Positions 10,080-21,540 of a stretch of 64,000 nucleotides of DNA are shown piece after piece (the stretch's first letter is position 1; each line of letters starts with the position of its first letter). The notes beneath the pieces are model-generated. The model was given only the letters and a program-made list of their open reading frames with translations. It was not told the origin of the DNA and did not search any database. Source of the DNA: Nilaparvata lugens (lineage: Eukaryota > Arthropoda > Insecta > Hemiptera > Delphacidae); NCBI RefSeq assembly GCF_014356525.2, contig NC_052517.1:1541436-1605435 (forward strand), written 5' to 3'. The translations under genes were made by a program, and so were the position numbers.

Positions 10080-11679
10080 ATAAAGGATTTTATGTTTGAG
10101 GGAATAACTCACCCTGTATTGTAGCAAAACGTCTGATATTATAGCACAACACTTGTTAGGTTAGGTCAACCCCTATCCATAGCCCCAATATCAAACAAAT
10201 CTGGGAGATTTGCATTTTTCATGAAATCAATGAAATCTTGAAAAAAACATAATGGATTTTTGCAAAAATGGTCAAAAATAGAATCGCTCAAACTCTCTCA
10301 GGAATGATAGTACTTGACGAGAGCAACAATAATATGTCATCACATTCGCCAAATTCCCTCCTATCCTTGAGTTATAAGCATTTGAAGATGAGTGATTTCT
10401 CTGATCTGAGAGTGGAGGTACCGTGGACTTCACTATAGTGAGGTCCACGTTATAATGACAGTATTTGATCAACTTTCGTTTTGCTATACTTGTCTATCAT
10501 TCCACAAAGACGGTGGTACTATACTTTTCTAGGTCCACACTGATGACAATCATGTTTTTGACAGTGTAGAATAGTTATTTGTGCAACTAGTGCGCAGAGT
10601 GACAGTTTGCTGCACCGAAAGAAACGTTTACAACACAGGAATGGCTTCTTGAGTGCAGCAGAGGAACTTTGCGCACGTATTTCACATTTAATTATTCCTA
10701 CAATTACCATTGAATATGAGAAGTGGTTGATTGAACGATTATGGGTAAAATGATGGCTGAAATCCATCAAATGTTTGTGTGTGTGTGTGTGATGCTGTTA
10801 TTAATGGCAACTTTAATTCATTTAAAAATTAATAATCTAATTGAAGTTGAAAATTCTTAGCCAAAGTTCTCAATGTAATTCATTCAAGAATCAGAAAAAG
10901 TACAGATGGAACATAACTTCACATTCAAAATACACCCAACAGCTTGTTGGCTGAACCGAGATGCAATGGCTGAACCGACAAGCGCGCGACCTAGCGGGAA
11001 GAATCGTACCTAAGTTTGTTCATCCAGCTAAAAATTACTGAAACACGATTCAGAAATTTAGACTTTTGCTCAAATTAACGAGAAAAAATGCTCAAAGTAA
11101 ACTGAAAAATATTTATAAAAAAAGCATAGACAACAGAGAATATTTATTGTAGTATTGTTATGTTTTTTATTATTTTTATTTATATGAATATCGAACGGTG
11201 ATCATTAACCTCAAATTCGAATTTTATAATGTATATTTCCTACTTTTCTCATTTCTTGAGCTGAAATAATAATTATCAATAGAAAAGAACTGTTATTTAT
11301 TATTTAATGATGAGATTCGTAAATGATGATTATTTATTATGATTTAGATGAAAATTATTTTTGTTTTGGATTTCTAGATTGGGATTTTATCATAAATGTA
11401 GGTAGCCATTGAAATGATTCTTATCTAAATCTAATCACAGTCATTTTTACCAACTTAATTTTTGTTTTCGTGCACTAATCCTCCATATAACCTACCAACT
11501 ATTTTGTGTTGCCATGATGCAAATCTGTAGTGCAGAAAAATTTTTTCCCGCACTAGAGCGGAAAAGTGAATCTTTGCGTTCTGTAATCAGTGCAGGAATC
11601 GTCACTTTTCAAGGTAACTGTAGGAAAATATTATTAATTAATGCAGAGAATAGGCATCGCTATTCTTCTATTTTTATTC
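10080..11679. other. No gene; contains a head-to-head junction of element-B termini
   Basis: No coding evidence across 1.6 kb. At about 10421-10450 two B termini abut as an inverted pair (GTGGACTTCAC-TATA-GTGAGGTCCAC), then run into B sub-terminal sequence to about 10510. A GTGTGTGTGTGTG run is at 10775-10790. The rest is AT-rich and unassigned. Confidence 0.5.
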
Positions 11680-12202
11680 ACTGCCATTATAACGTGGAAC
11701 ACACTAATAGCAATTAGTGTTCGACAATATGATACAGTATCATTCCGACTTGATACACAACACCATAATTTGATACAAAACAGGATAGATCTATCTGCTT
11801 TGTGGAATGATAGACAAGGATAGCAACACCAATGTTAATCAAATACTGCCATTATAACGTGGACCTCACTATGGAACAAGAACAACCACAACATGATACA
11901 GTATCATCTCAACTTGATACACAACACCATAATCTGATACAAAACAGGCTAGCGCTATCTGCTTTGTGGAATGATAGACAAGGATAGCAACACCAATGTT
12001 GATAGAATACTGACATTAAAACGTGGACCTCACTATAAAGCAAGAAAAGCCATACCATGATACAGTATCATCTCAACTTGAGACACAACACCATAATTTG
12101 ATACAGAACAGGATAGAGTTATCTGCTTTGTGGAATGACAGACAAGGATAGCAACACCAATGTCAATCGAATACTGCCATTATAACGTGGACCTCACTAT
12201 AG
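11680..12202 (-). repeat. B-derived satellite, minus-oriented array
   Basis: Three units of about 170-180 bp. Each has GCCATTATAACGTGGACCTC (the element B terminus), then GATACAGTATCATCTCAACT, CACAACACCATAATTTGATA, ATAGACAAGGATAGCAACAC and a return to the terminus. The last unit ends at TATAG, 12202. Confidence 0.8.
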
Positions 12203-12467
12203 TTCAGTAGTTAATTTCGAAATGACCCTTTTGTTAGTTAGTAGGCACAACTTGCAAAGTTCAAAGATCAAGTAACAAAGCACGAAGTCCTAAGCACAAA
12301 GTCCAAAGCACAAACGCACAAAGTTGTTAGGTCGGCCATTAGTAAATCAGCTCGACAGATGTCTGCTGTTACACATAAATTATACTGCAGCTAAATTCTC
12401 TCTAAATTGATAGCATTTCGCTTGAATAAAATCAATACTTGAATGCATATAGGATGGAGTGATTTTC
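12203..12467. other. Spacer between two opposed satellite arrays
   Basis: 265 bp with no gene. It has a short run of AAGCACAAAGTCC-like words at about 12275-12325. Confidence 0.5.
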
Positions 12468-13140
12468 ACTATAACGAGGTCTACGTTATAATGGGGCAGT
12501 ATTTGATTAACATTGGTGTTGCTATCCTTGTCTATCATTCCACAAAGCAGATAGCTCTATCCTGTTTTATATCAAATTGTGGTGTTGTGTGTCAAGTTAA
12601 GATGATACTGTATCATGTTGTGGTTGTTCTTGTTCTATAGTGAGGTCCACGTTTTAATGGCAGTATTTGATTGAAATTGGTGTTTCTATCCTTGTCTATC
12701 ATTCCACAAAGCAGATAGCTCTATCCTGTTTTGTATCAAATTATGGTGTTGTGTATCAAGTTGAGATGATACTGTATCATGTTGTGGTTGTTCTTGTTCT
12801 ATAGTGAGGTCCACTTTATAATGACAGCACTGATTAACATTAGTGTTGCTATCCTTGTCTATCATTCCACAAAGTAGATAACTCTATCCTGTTTTGTATC
12901 AAATTATGGTGTTGTGTATCAAGTTGGGATGATACTGTATCATATTGTGGTTGTTCTTGTTCTATAGTGAGGTCCACGTTATAATGGCAGTATTCGATTA
13001 ACATTAGTGTTGCTATCCTTGTCTATCATTCCACAAAGCAGATAGCGCTAGCCTGTTTTGTATCAAATTATGGTGTTGTGTATCAAGTTGAGATGATACT
13101 GTATCATATTGTGGAACTTGTGGAACATCCCAACTTGATA
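12468..13140 (+). repeat. B-derived satellite, plus-oriented array
   Basis: About four units of about 180 bp, oriented opposite to the array at 11680-12202. The unit runs from TAGTGAGGTCCACGTTATAA through TTGCTATCCTTGTCTATCAT, AAAGCAGATAGC, CAAATTATGGTGTTGTGTAT and GATGATACTGTATCAT to GGTTGTTCTTGTTCTATAG. Confidence 0.8.
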
Positions 13141-13545
13141 CACAACACCATAATCTTATTATATGAAGCGAGCAATTTCTGTATTTTTATATCTGGTTAT
13201 TTATGTTCAACGGATCTCGAAAACGGCTCTAACGATGTTCACAAAATTAGAAACATAGTATGTTTATGATATAAAAATTCGATTGCTCTAGGTCTCATCC
13301 TTGGGAAAACTCGCTGAACGACATTAAAAGGATAATTAATCCTTGGCTGTAACAGCTGAGACTTTCGTCGTCTGTGGATAGTAAAAAGTGAGCGATTCTG
13401 TGGAGAATCAGAATATCGCATCCCCGAAATTCATAAGCTGACGTATGGCCAGCTTTAAAATATAAACACGTTCATTTTATAGAATTGTGTTCTGTTTATC
13501 AATAAATAAAAATAACGATCGAAGCTCGGTGCCCCGATATTAAAA
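13141..13545 (+). repeat. Interspersed repeat 'G', copy 1
   Basis: Begins ATTATATGAAGCGAGCAATT, with internal GGTCTCATCCTTGGGAAAAC and CGCATCCCCGAAATTCATAA. It ends in GATCGAAGCTCGGTGCCC, a hairpin-like Helitron-style tail. Other copies are at 54482-54870 (+) and 55300-55585 (-). Confidence 0.65.
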
Positions 13546-13629
13546 TATGAAGCTTCAAAACTTTAAGCGAATTCTACAAATCATATGAGATATCTTAATA
13601 TGCTACCTTTCCACTATCTTTCCACTAAG

Positions 13630-13790
13630 CATTGGCAGATTGTAGATAATGAATAACATTGATTCTTATTGAAGTGTTCACACATTGACAGAAAATGAAT
13701 ATCATTGGTTTTTATGAGAGTGTTCAGACATTGACAGAAAATGAATAGCATTAGTTCTTATGGAAGTATTCACACACAGAAATCCATGAA
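13630..13790 (+). repeat. Tandem repeat, unit about 59 bp, nearly 3 copies
   Basis: GACAGAAAATGAATA(T/G)CATT followed by TTCTTAT/TTTTATG and a GTGTTCA-CACATT block recurs at about 13645, 13695 and 13735. Confidence 0.6.
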
Positions 13791-14014
13791 ACTTGAAAAG
13801 CTTTCAGAGAGTCACTTAATTACAGTTAAGTAGGCTGCCATGTTTTTCAGCTCCCAACTTTAATGATTAATGAGTGATGATGTTTTTTAATGAGTAATGA
13901 TTCTAGACAACAGCTTTGCCGAAAAAAAGTGTGCTGAACAGGGTGAGTGAAAGAGGAAGGGTGAGAATGAGAGAGAAATTGAGAGAGTTGTGGATAGGTG
14001 ATGAGAGAGAGAGA

Positions 14015-14295
14015 GATTGATTGAGTACTTTATTTATGTAGATTACAATATATACTGGCTTATACACTTATATACAATAGCTTACAATACAGCTGAATTA
14101 TAGACGAATCTACATAAAATAGAGTAAGAAAATAATTATTGAACTCTATATGATATGAAAAAGCAATTCGTAATATAATAACTATAGATAATTATATTGT
14201 AATGCATCTACATAAATTGGCGGAGCTTTGGACATATCAATGTCCATTCTTCGGAATGAATATTAAAAATATCCTCCCCACTAACTCTCTCCCAA
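14015..14295 (-). mobile_element. Retroposon end A, copy 4
   Basis: Reverse copy. GA repeats lie immediately on its tail side. Confidence 0.7.
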
Positions 14296-14306
14296 GAGTG
14301 AGTGTG

Positions 14307-14586
14307 ATTGATTGATTGATTGAGTACTTTATTTATGTAGATTACAATATATACTGGCTTATACACTTATTTACAATAGCTTACAATACAGCAAAATTAT
14401 AGATGAATTTACATAATATAGACTAAGAAAATAATTATTGAACTGTATATGATATGAAAAAGCATTTGTAATATAATAACTATAGATAATAATTATATTG
14501 TTATGCATCTACATAAATTGGCGCAACTTGTCCATTCTTCGGAAACAATATTTGAAGTATTCTTCCCACTAACTCTCTACCAAAAC
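14307..14586 (-). mobile_element. Retroposon end A, copy 5
   Basis: Reverse copy in tandem with copy 4. The GGAGCTTTGGACATATC segment is internally deleted. On the 5' side it continues into AAACGTTAATTTCATTAATT, as in other long copies. Confidence 0.7.
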
Positions 14587-15667
14587 GTTAATTTCATTAA
14601 TTCAACTGATTTATTTAAAAATGCAAAGGAGGAGGAAGAGAGGGTAATGGAGGAGGTTGAAAAGGAGAAGGAATAGGAGAGGTTAAAAGGACAAATCATT
14701 CCTGTTCCCTTCCAATGAAGGGTGAGTGTGAGAGGGAGTGAGACTGATGGAGTTACTGTTCCAGAATATATTGGAAATTTGAAAAAGTGCAAAAATATTG
14801 AAGAAAGAGAAATGAAATTCAAAGATTTTCAAACATCATTAAAAGTGATTCCACTGATCAAAGATTTTGAGATGAACATAGTGGGAGTCAATGGTGGAGA
14901 TTGGTTGAATGTAAGACAGAAAAAGAGAATGAGAGGAAGAGTGTGTGAAAGAGAGAGAGAGTGAGAGTTAGAAAGGGGTATGAGTTAGAGAGCTTTATGA
15001 TGTTGTAACTGCTGTATTGTTTGGTTGAAAAAGTGAAAAATTACTCCGCTTTCAAGGGCCATACTTGTATGAGACATTTGAGCGATGATAATTAATGGAT
15101 TTTGAGAGGAGAAGGAGGAGGAGGTGGAGGAGGAGGAGAAGAAGAATATGAGGAAAAAGAATATATGTTACAGCTGCTATAGAGCTATGGTGAATGTGAT
15201 ATTCTCGAGCTCAAAATTTAAGTGTTTTTATTCTTTATTTTGTGAATTTATAGTTTGTTTCATGTTTTTAAGAAACTTTTATTATTAATCCATCCAAATT
15301 CAAAATTGTTTGTTTTATTCTAATTTATATTTTAGATTGTGATTTGGTGTAGAAATTTGAATGGACATACCCTATAATATTTGGACAATTTAAAACTAAA
15401 TTAGGAAATTGAAGAAGTTTTAGGCAATAGCCTGTTTTTTCTTTTCCGATTCTTTTTTTTTTTCTGCTAACCTTATAAATAAATAGATAAATAAATAAAT
15501 AAAATATGAATAAGTTATGGAAGAGGAGAGAAAATATGAAAAGAGAAGAAGAATGTGGAGAGAAGTGAGAATCAGGTAGAGAAGGACGATGGGAAAGGGA
15601 GAAGAAGAAGTTGGTGGGGAGAGAGAAAAAGGTGAAAGAAGAAAGGGGATATGGAAACCATAGGGAA
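14587..15667. other. No gene; purine-rich patches and a D-family fragment
   Basis: Polypurine patches lie at about 14620-14690, 15105-15160 and 15515-15660. About 15170-15245 matches the part of repeat D containing GTGATATTCTCGAGCTC. The plus-strand open frame 14722-14964 shows no recognisable domain. Confidence 0.45.
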
Positions 15668-15924
15668 TTGATTGATTGAGTACTTTATTTATGTAGATTA
15701 CAATATATACTCGCTTATACACTTTTATACAATAGCTTACAATACAGCAAAATTATAGATGAATTTACATAATATAGACTAAGAAAATAATTATTGAACT
15801 GTATATGATATGAAAAAGTAATTTGTAATATAATAACTATAGATAGTAATTATATTGTAATGCATCTACATAAATTGGCGGAGCTTTGGACATATCAATG
15901 TCCATTCTTCGGAAACAATATTAA
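15668..15924 (-). mobile_element. Retroposon end A, copy 6 (5'-truncated)
   Basis: Reverse copy that stops at GGAAACAATATTAAAGGAG, where polypurine sequence begins. Confidence 0.65.
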
Positions 15925-16265
15925 AGGAGTGGGAGGAGATATTAGAGGAGGAGTAGGAGGAGAAGAAGAAGAAGAGGGAGAAGAAGAAGAAGGAAAAGTG
16001 AGAGGAGGAGAAGGAGAAGAAGTGGTACTAGTATGAAGAGAAGGAGAAAGAGAACTGGTGATAATAAAGCAAAAATCTGACAATCACCTAATTTAGCATC
16101 TAAATAATCTGGCATGTAAGCCAAGCCCCTCTCATTGATTTATGCTAATTGGGACTTAATCAAGTCCCATCATTGTCCCATTACTTAATCAAGTCCTTTC
16201 CCTCCCCTAATCAACGGATAATCAAGTCCCAATAAAAAACCAATCAGCTGTGATTTATCAACATA
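15925..16265. other. Polypurine run, then low-copy sequence
   Basis: 15925-16055 is GGA/GAA repeats. At 16150-16235 the words TTAATCAAGTCC or ATAATCAAGTCC occur three times. No gene. Confidence 0.5.
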
Positions 16266-18597
16266 TCTCCACGTTATAAAGGCAGAATTTGATACGCACT
16301 GGTGTTGCTATCCTTGTCTATCATTCCACAAAGCAGATAGCTCTATCCTGTTTTGTATCAAATTATGGTGTTGTGTATCAAGTTGAGATGATACTGTATC
16401 ATATTGTGTTGATACTGTTTCATGTTGTGGTTTTTCTTGTTCCATAGTGAGGTCCACGTTATAATGGCAGTATTTGATTGACATTGGTGTTGCTATCCTT
16501 GTCTATCATTCCACAAAGCAGATAGCTCTATCCTATTTTGTATCAAATTATGGTGTTGTTTAACAAGTTGAGATGATACTGTATCATATTGTGTTGATAC
16601 TGTTTCATGTTGTGGTTTTCTTGTTCCATAGTGAGGTCCACGTTATAATGGCAGTATTTGATTGACATTGGTGTTGCTATCCTTGTCTATTATTCCACAA
16701 ACCAGATAGCTCTATCTAGTTTTGTAATAAATTATGGTGTTGTGTATCAAGTTAAGATGATACTGCATCATATTGTGTTGATACTGTATCATATTGTCGG
16801 TATATCGATCACAAATATTGCTATGGTGAGGTCCACGTTATAATGGCAGTATTTGACTAACATTGGTGTTGCTATACTTTTCTATCATCCAAAAAGCAGA
16901 TAGCTCTATCCTGTTTTGTATCAAGTTATGGTGTTGTGTATCAAGTTGAGGTAATACTGTATCACATTGTGTTCATACTGTATCATGTTGTGGTTGTTCT
17001 TGTTCCATAGTGAGGTCCACGTTATAATGGCAGTATTTGATTAACATTGGTGTTGCTATCCTTGTCTATCATTCCACAAAGCAGATAGCTCTATCCAGTT
17101 TGTTTCAAATTATGGTGTTGTGTATCAAGTTGAGATGATACTGTATCATATTGTGTTGATACTGTTTCATATTGTCGGTATGTGTAACACTAATTGCTAG
17201 TGAGGTCATTTTATAATGTCAGTAAATGATTTAGATTGGTGTTGCTATCCTTGTCTATCATTCAACAAAGCAGATAACTCCATCCAGTTTTGTATCAAAT
17301 TATGTTGTTGTGTATCAAGTTGAGATGATACTGTATCATATTGTGTTGATACTGTATCATGTTGTGGTTGTTCTTGTTCCATAGTGAGGTCCACGTTATA
17401 ATGGCAATACTCGATTAACACTGGTGTTGCTATTCTTGTCTATCATTCCGCAAAGCAGATAACTCCATCCTGTTTTGTATCAAATTATGGTGTTGTGTAT
17501 CAAGTTGTGATGACACTGTATCATGATGTGTTGATACTGTATCATATTGTCGAACACTAATTGTTATAGTGATGTCCTCGATATAATGGCAATACTTGAT
17601 TAACACTGATGTTGCTATCCTTGTCTATCATTACACAAAGTAGATAGCTCTATCCTGTTTTGTATCAAATTATGGTGTTGTGTATCAAGTTGAGATGATA
17701 CTGTATCATACTCCATTGATACTGTCCCATGTTGTGGTTGTTCTTGTTCTATAGTGAGGTCCACGTTATAATGGCAGTGTTTGATTAACATTGGTGTTGC
17801 TATCCTTGTCTGTCATTCCACAAAGTAGATAGCTCTATCCTGTTTTGTATCAGATTATGATGTTGTGTATCAAGTTGAGATGATACTGTATCATACTCCA
17901 TTTATACTGTCCCATGTTGTGGTTGTTCCTGTTCTATAGTGAGGTCCACGTTATAATGGCAGTATTTGATTAACATTGGTGTTGCTATCCTTGTCTATCA
18001 TTCCACAAAGCAGATAGCTCTATCCTGTTTTGTATCAGATTATGATGTTGTGTATCAAGTTGAGATGATACTGTATCATACTCCATTTATACTGTCCCAT
18101 GTTGTGGTTGTTCTTGTTCTATACTGAGGTCCACGTTATAATGGCAGTATTTGATTAACATTGGTGTTGCTATCCTTGTCTATCATTCCACAAAGCAGAT
18201 AGCTCTATCCTGTTTTGTATCAAATTATGGTGTTGTGTATCAAGTTGAGATGATACTGTATCATATTGTGTTGATACTCTATCATATTGTCGGTATGTCG
18301 AACACTAATTGCTATAGTGAGGTCCACGTTATAATGGCAGTATTCGATTAACATTGGTGTTGCTATCCTTGCCTATCATTCAACAAAGCAGATAGCTCTA
18401 TCCTCTTCTAGCTCCACAACGCTGCCAGATCGTTCATCGACAATGTAGACATATAATTCATCAACAAAATATTCAATGTTAATCATAAAAATGTATTATT
18501 TAATCATTGAAAGAATATAATTATCTTTAGGAATAAAAAAAAATCGATTATTTAAAACAAGAATAACAGTTAATATTACATCAAATATAGCGGGATC
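16266..18597 (+). repeat. B-derived satellite, main array (about 12 units) ending in B interior
   Basis: Termini recur near 16266, 16447, 16628, 16829, 17009, 17200, 17385, 17565, 17752, 17937, 18120 and 18317, mostly 180-200 bp apart. Two unit types differ at the junction before the next terminus: GGTTGTTCTTGTTC(C/T)ATAG or GTCGAACACTAATTGCTATAG. The last unit does not close. From about 18400 it runs into the unique interior of element B (GCTGCCAGATCGTTCATC and onward) to about 18597, which ties the satellite to that element. Confidence 0.85.
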
Positions 18598-18599
18598 AG

Positions 18600-18782
18600 C
18601 TCTCTCTCTCTCTTCCCATCTATCTTTGAATAAATCTAACACTAATATTATATAATCTCATTCTCTTTCTATCTAACTATAATCTTATCTCTCTCTCTTC
18701 TCACTGTCTCACACACACTCACTCACTCACTCACTCACTCACTCTCTCGCTCTTTCTCTCTTTATCTCTCTCTCTCTCTCCC
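18600..18782. repeat. CT/CACT microsatellite
   Basis: CT and ACTC runs, with (TCAC)n near 18717-18744. Confidence 0.8.
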
Positions 18783-19043
18783 GGTCGTGTGTTAATGGGA
18801 AGGATATTTTATATCCTTCTAAAAGAATCGACAATTATTTGTTGAAACACCGCCGATTTATGAAGTTACATTACATTATTATATTATCGTTATTCTAATT
18901 GCATTTCTATATTAATTTATTCTCATTGATTAATTATTTATGCTTTGTGAAATTCATTGAGAAACTAGTATTATCGTCATTTAATTTGAATTAGTGTATA
19001 GGCCAGTGAATATTGTAACATACATAAATAAAGAAATCTAATC
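18783..19043 (+). mobile_element. Retroposon end related to A, with a (TCTAA)n tail
   Basis: Follows the plan of family A: GTTAATGGGAAGGATATTTT, a GAATCGACAATTAT segment, CACCGCCGATTTATG, then GTATAGGCCAGTGAATATTG, ACATACATAAATAAAG. It ends AAATCTAATCTAAT instead of (CAAT)n. A diverged reverse fragment is at about 56455-56510. Confidence 0.55.
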
Positions 19044-19093
19044 TAATTAGTAGAATTGATGGTGATGTCGTGAAATCTCTCCATAATAAGAAA

Positions 19094-19181
19094 ACAAAGA
19101 TATTGTCAAATTTCACTAAAAAACTTATAACTAAATAACTTTTTTAGTGAAATTTGACAATATCTTTGTTTTCTTATAATA
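19094..19181. repeat. Short perfect-stem inverted repeat
   Basis: Arms of about 37 bp (19094-19131 and 19141-19178), built on AAGAAAACAAAGATATTGTC and its complement, with a loop of about 10 bp. Confidence 0.7.
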
Positions 19182-19194
19182 AATCTAATCTAAT

Positions 19195-19587
19195 CTAATC
19201 CTCTATAGAAGGGGCAGTGACAAGACAGATTATCGGCATCACTGTTCTCCTATCTTTCTCCTCTACCATTATAACGTGGACCTCACTATAGTAATTGAAC
19301 GTGCAGTACTTGGAACAGGCCACAGAGTGTAGAGTGGTTGCCGTAGTCAAGTTTTCGAATCCATTAAAAGTTTTCAGACATGTTTGGTATTGGCTGTGAC
19401 ATGCTATTGGCAAACTTTGGTCACGTTGACCACAGATTTGGCGTCGAGAGTTAACCGCCGTTAAAGGTCACGTTTAAATAACTCTGGTGAAATTCACGTT
19501 GTAAAGACAGTGAAAATATTAGGAATAGAGGTGTCAATTTTAAATAACTGAGTGAATAACCAAGGTGAGGTCCATTTTATAATGGTT
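19195..19587. other. Right end of element B, then low-copy sequence
   Basis: About 19200-19291 is the B right end, closing at AACGTGGACCTCACTATAG. A lone B-like left terminus (GGTGAGGTCCATTTTATAATG) sits at 19564-19585, against the retroposon tail. No gene. Confidence 0.5.
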
Positions 19588-19868
19588 GATTGATTGATTG
19601 AGTACTTTATTTATGTAGATTACAATATATACTGGCTTATACACTTATATACAATAGCTTACAATACAGCAAAAGTATAGATGAATTTACATAATATAGA
19701 CTGAGAAAATAATTATTGAACTGTATATGATATGAAAAATCAGTTTGTAATAAGATAACTATAGATAATAATCATATTGTTATGCATCTACATAAATTGG
19801 CGGAGCTTTGGACATATCAATGTCCATTCTTCGGAAAGAATATTAAAAATATCCTCCCCACTACCTCT
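19588..19868 (-). mobile_element. Retroposon end A, copy 7
   Basis: Reverse copy inserted next to the B-like terminus at 19564-19585. B interior sequence resumes beyond it at about 19930. Confidence 0.7.
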
Positions 19869-20289
19869 ATTTTATTTAAACTCTTATTTAAACTGATGAT
19901 TTAGGATTTGGTTTAGGATTTTAGTTGTAGAAAAATATAGAGGAAGAGCGTTGCCGATTCTCTGCATTGCAACTGCCTTCTATAGAGAATAGCTGATACA
20001 TGTATATCCGATGAAATATCAACTGTTCTTTCTTGTTTGAAATTATCAGTCGTATTTTATTTGTCAATCAAATTTATTTTCAATTATTGAATCACAACTT
20101 TTATTAACTATTGAGATTTTGAGATTGACTATTTTGTTAACTATTCGAAATTCCACAATGTTGAGAAACGATCTAGTGCAGTGTTACTCTAGGAAAGGAT
20201 AGAGCTATCTGCTTTGTGGAATGATAGACAAGGATAGCAATACCAAAGTCAATCAATTTTGATTGATTGCCTTTATTAAGAGTGGAGTA
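19869..20289. other. Remains of element B and a Q-like tail
   Basis: GCGTTGCCGATTCTCTG, TGATACATGTATATCCGATG and GGAATGATAGACAAGGATAG are B interior and right-end words in order (about 19940-20250). 20258-20287 has GATTGATTGCCTTTATTAAG, a Q-type tail in reverse. Confidence 0.5.
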
Positions 20290-21540
20290 TTTTCGGTCGC
20301 GAAACCCTAGAGAGAGAGAGAGATAAATAGAGAGAGTGTGTGTGAGAGAGTGAGAGAGCGAGAGAAAGAGATGTAGAAAAACAAGAACAGAGTAATTTAC
20401 TGAAATATTCCCATATTGAATTATGATCAACAAAAATCAAAGAATATGCGAAACAATAGGTAGGGTTCAGGTGAGTGATTGATTGATTGATTGATTGAGT
20501 ACTTTATTTATGTAGATTACAATATATACTGGCTTATGCACTTATATACAATAGCTTACAATACAGCAAAATTATAGATGAATTTACATAATATAGACTA
20601 AGAAAATAATTATTGAACTGTATATGATATGAAAAAGTAATTTGTAATATAATAACTATAGATATTATATTGTTATGCATCTACATAAATTGGCGGAGCT
20701 TTGGACATATCAATGTCCATTCTTCGGAAAGAATATTAAAAATATCCTCCCCACTAACTCTCTACCAAAAGTAGAGAGAGAGAGATCAAGAGAAAGAGGA
20801 ATAGAAAGAGAGAGAAAGATACAGAGATTAATGAAAACAAAAACAGAGTAAGTTACTAAAATATTCCCAGATTGAATCAAGATCAACAGATCATCAAAGA
20901 ATATTCGAATAAAATTGGGAGGATTCAGGTGTGAGAGAGAGAGAGAGAGATATTGAGAGATCAAGAGAGATAGGGCAAGGGAGAAAGATCAAGAGAGAGG
21001 GAGAGAGTGGGAAAGAGTGCAAGAGAGATAGAGATAAAGAGACAGAGATGTCGAAAAACAAAAACAGAGTAAGTTACTAAAATATTCCCAAACTTGAATT
21101 AAAAGCTACAAATCATCAAAGAATATTTGAATAATATAGGGAAGATTCAGGAGAGAGAGAGAGAGTAGAAAGAGAGGGAGAGAGAAAAAGAAAGAAAGAT
21201 GCAGAGATTAATGAAAACAAAAACAGAGTAGGTTACTAAAATATTCCCAAACTTGAATTAAGATCGACAAATCATCAGAAAATATGCGAATAAAACAGGG
21301 AGGATTTAGGTGAGAGAGATAGAGCGAGAGCAAGAGAGAGAGAGAGAAAGAGGAAGAGAAAAAGAAAGAAAGATACAGAGATGATGAAAACAAAAACAGA
21401 GTAAGTTACTAAAATAGTCCCAAACTTGAATTAAAATCAACAAATCATCAAAGAATATGCCAATAATATAGGGAGGATTCAGGTGAGAGAGTAAGTAAAA
21501 GAGTGAGATGAAGAGAGAGAGAGAGAGAGAGCGAGCAAGA
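20290..21540. repeat. GA-cored minisatellite, five units
   Basis: (GA)n runs alternate with a conserved spacer containing ACAAAAACAGAGTAAGTTAC, AAATATTCCCA, TTGAATTA and GGGAGGATTCAGG. Spacers recur at about 20380, 20835, 21060, 21220 and 21390. A retroposon end A copy is inserted between the first two units. Confidence 0.75.
20477..20768 (-). mobile_element. Retroposon end A, copy 8
   Basis: Full reverse copy inside the GA-cored minisatellite. GAGAGAGAGA abuts its 5' end. Confidence 0.7.
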
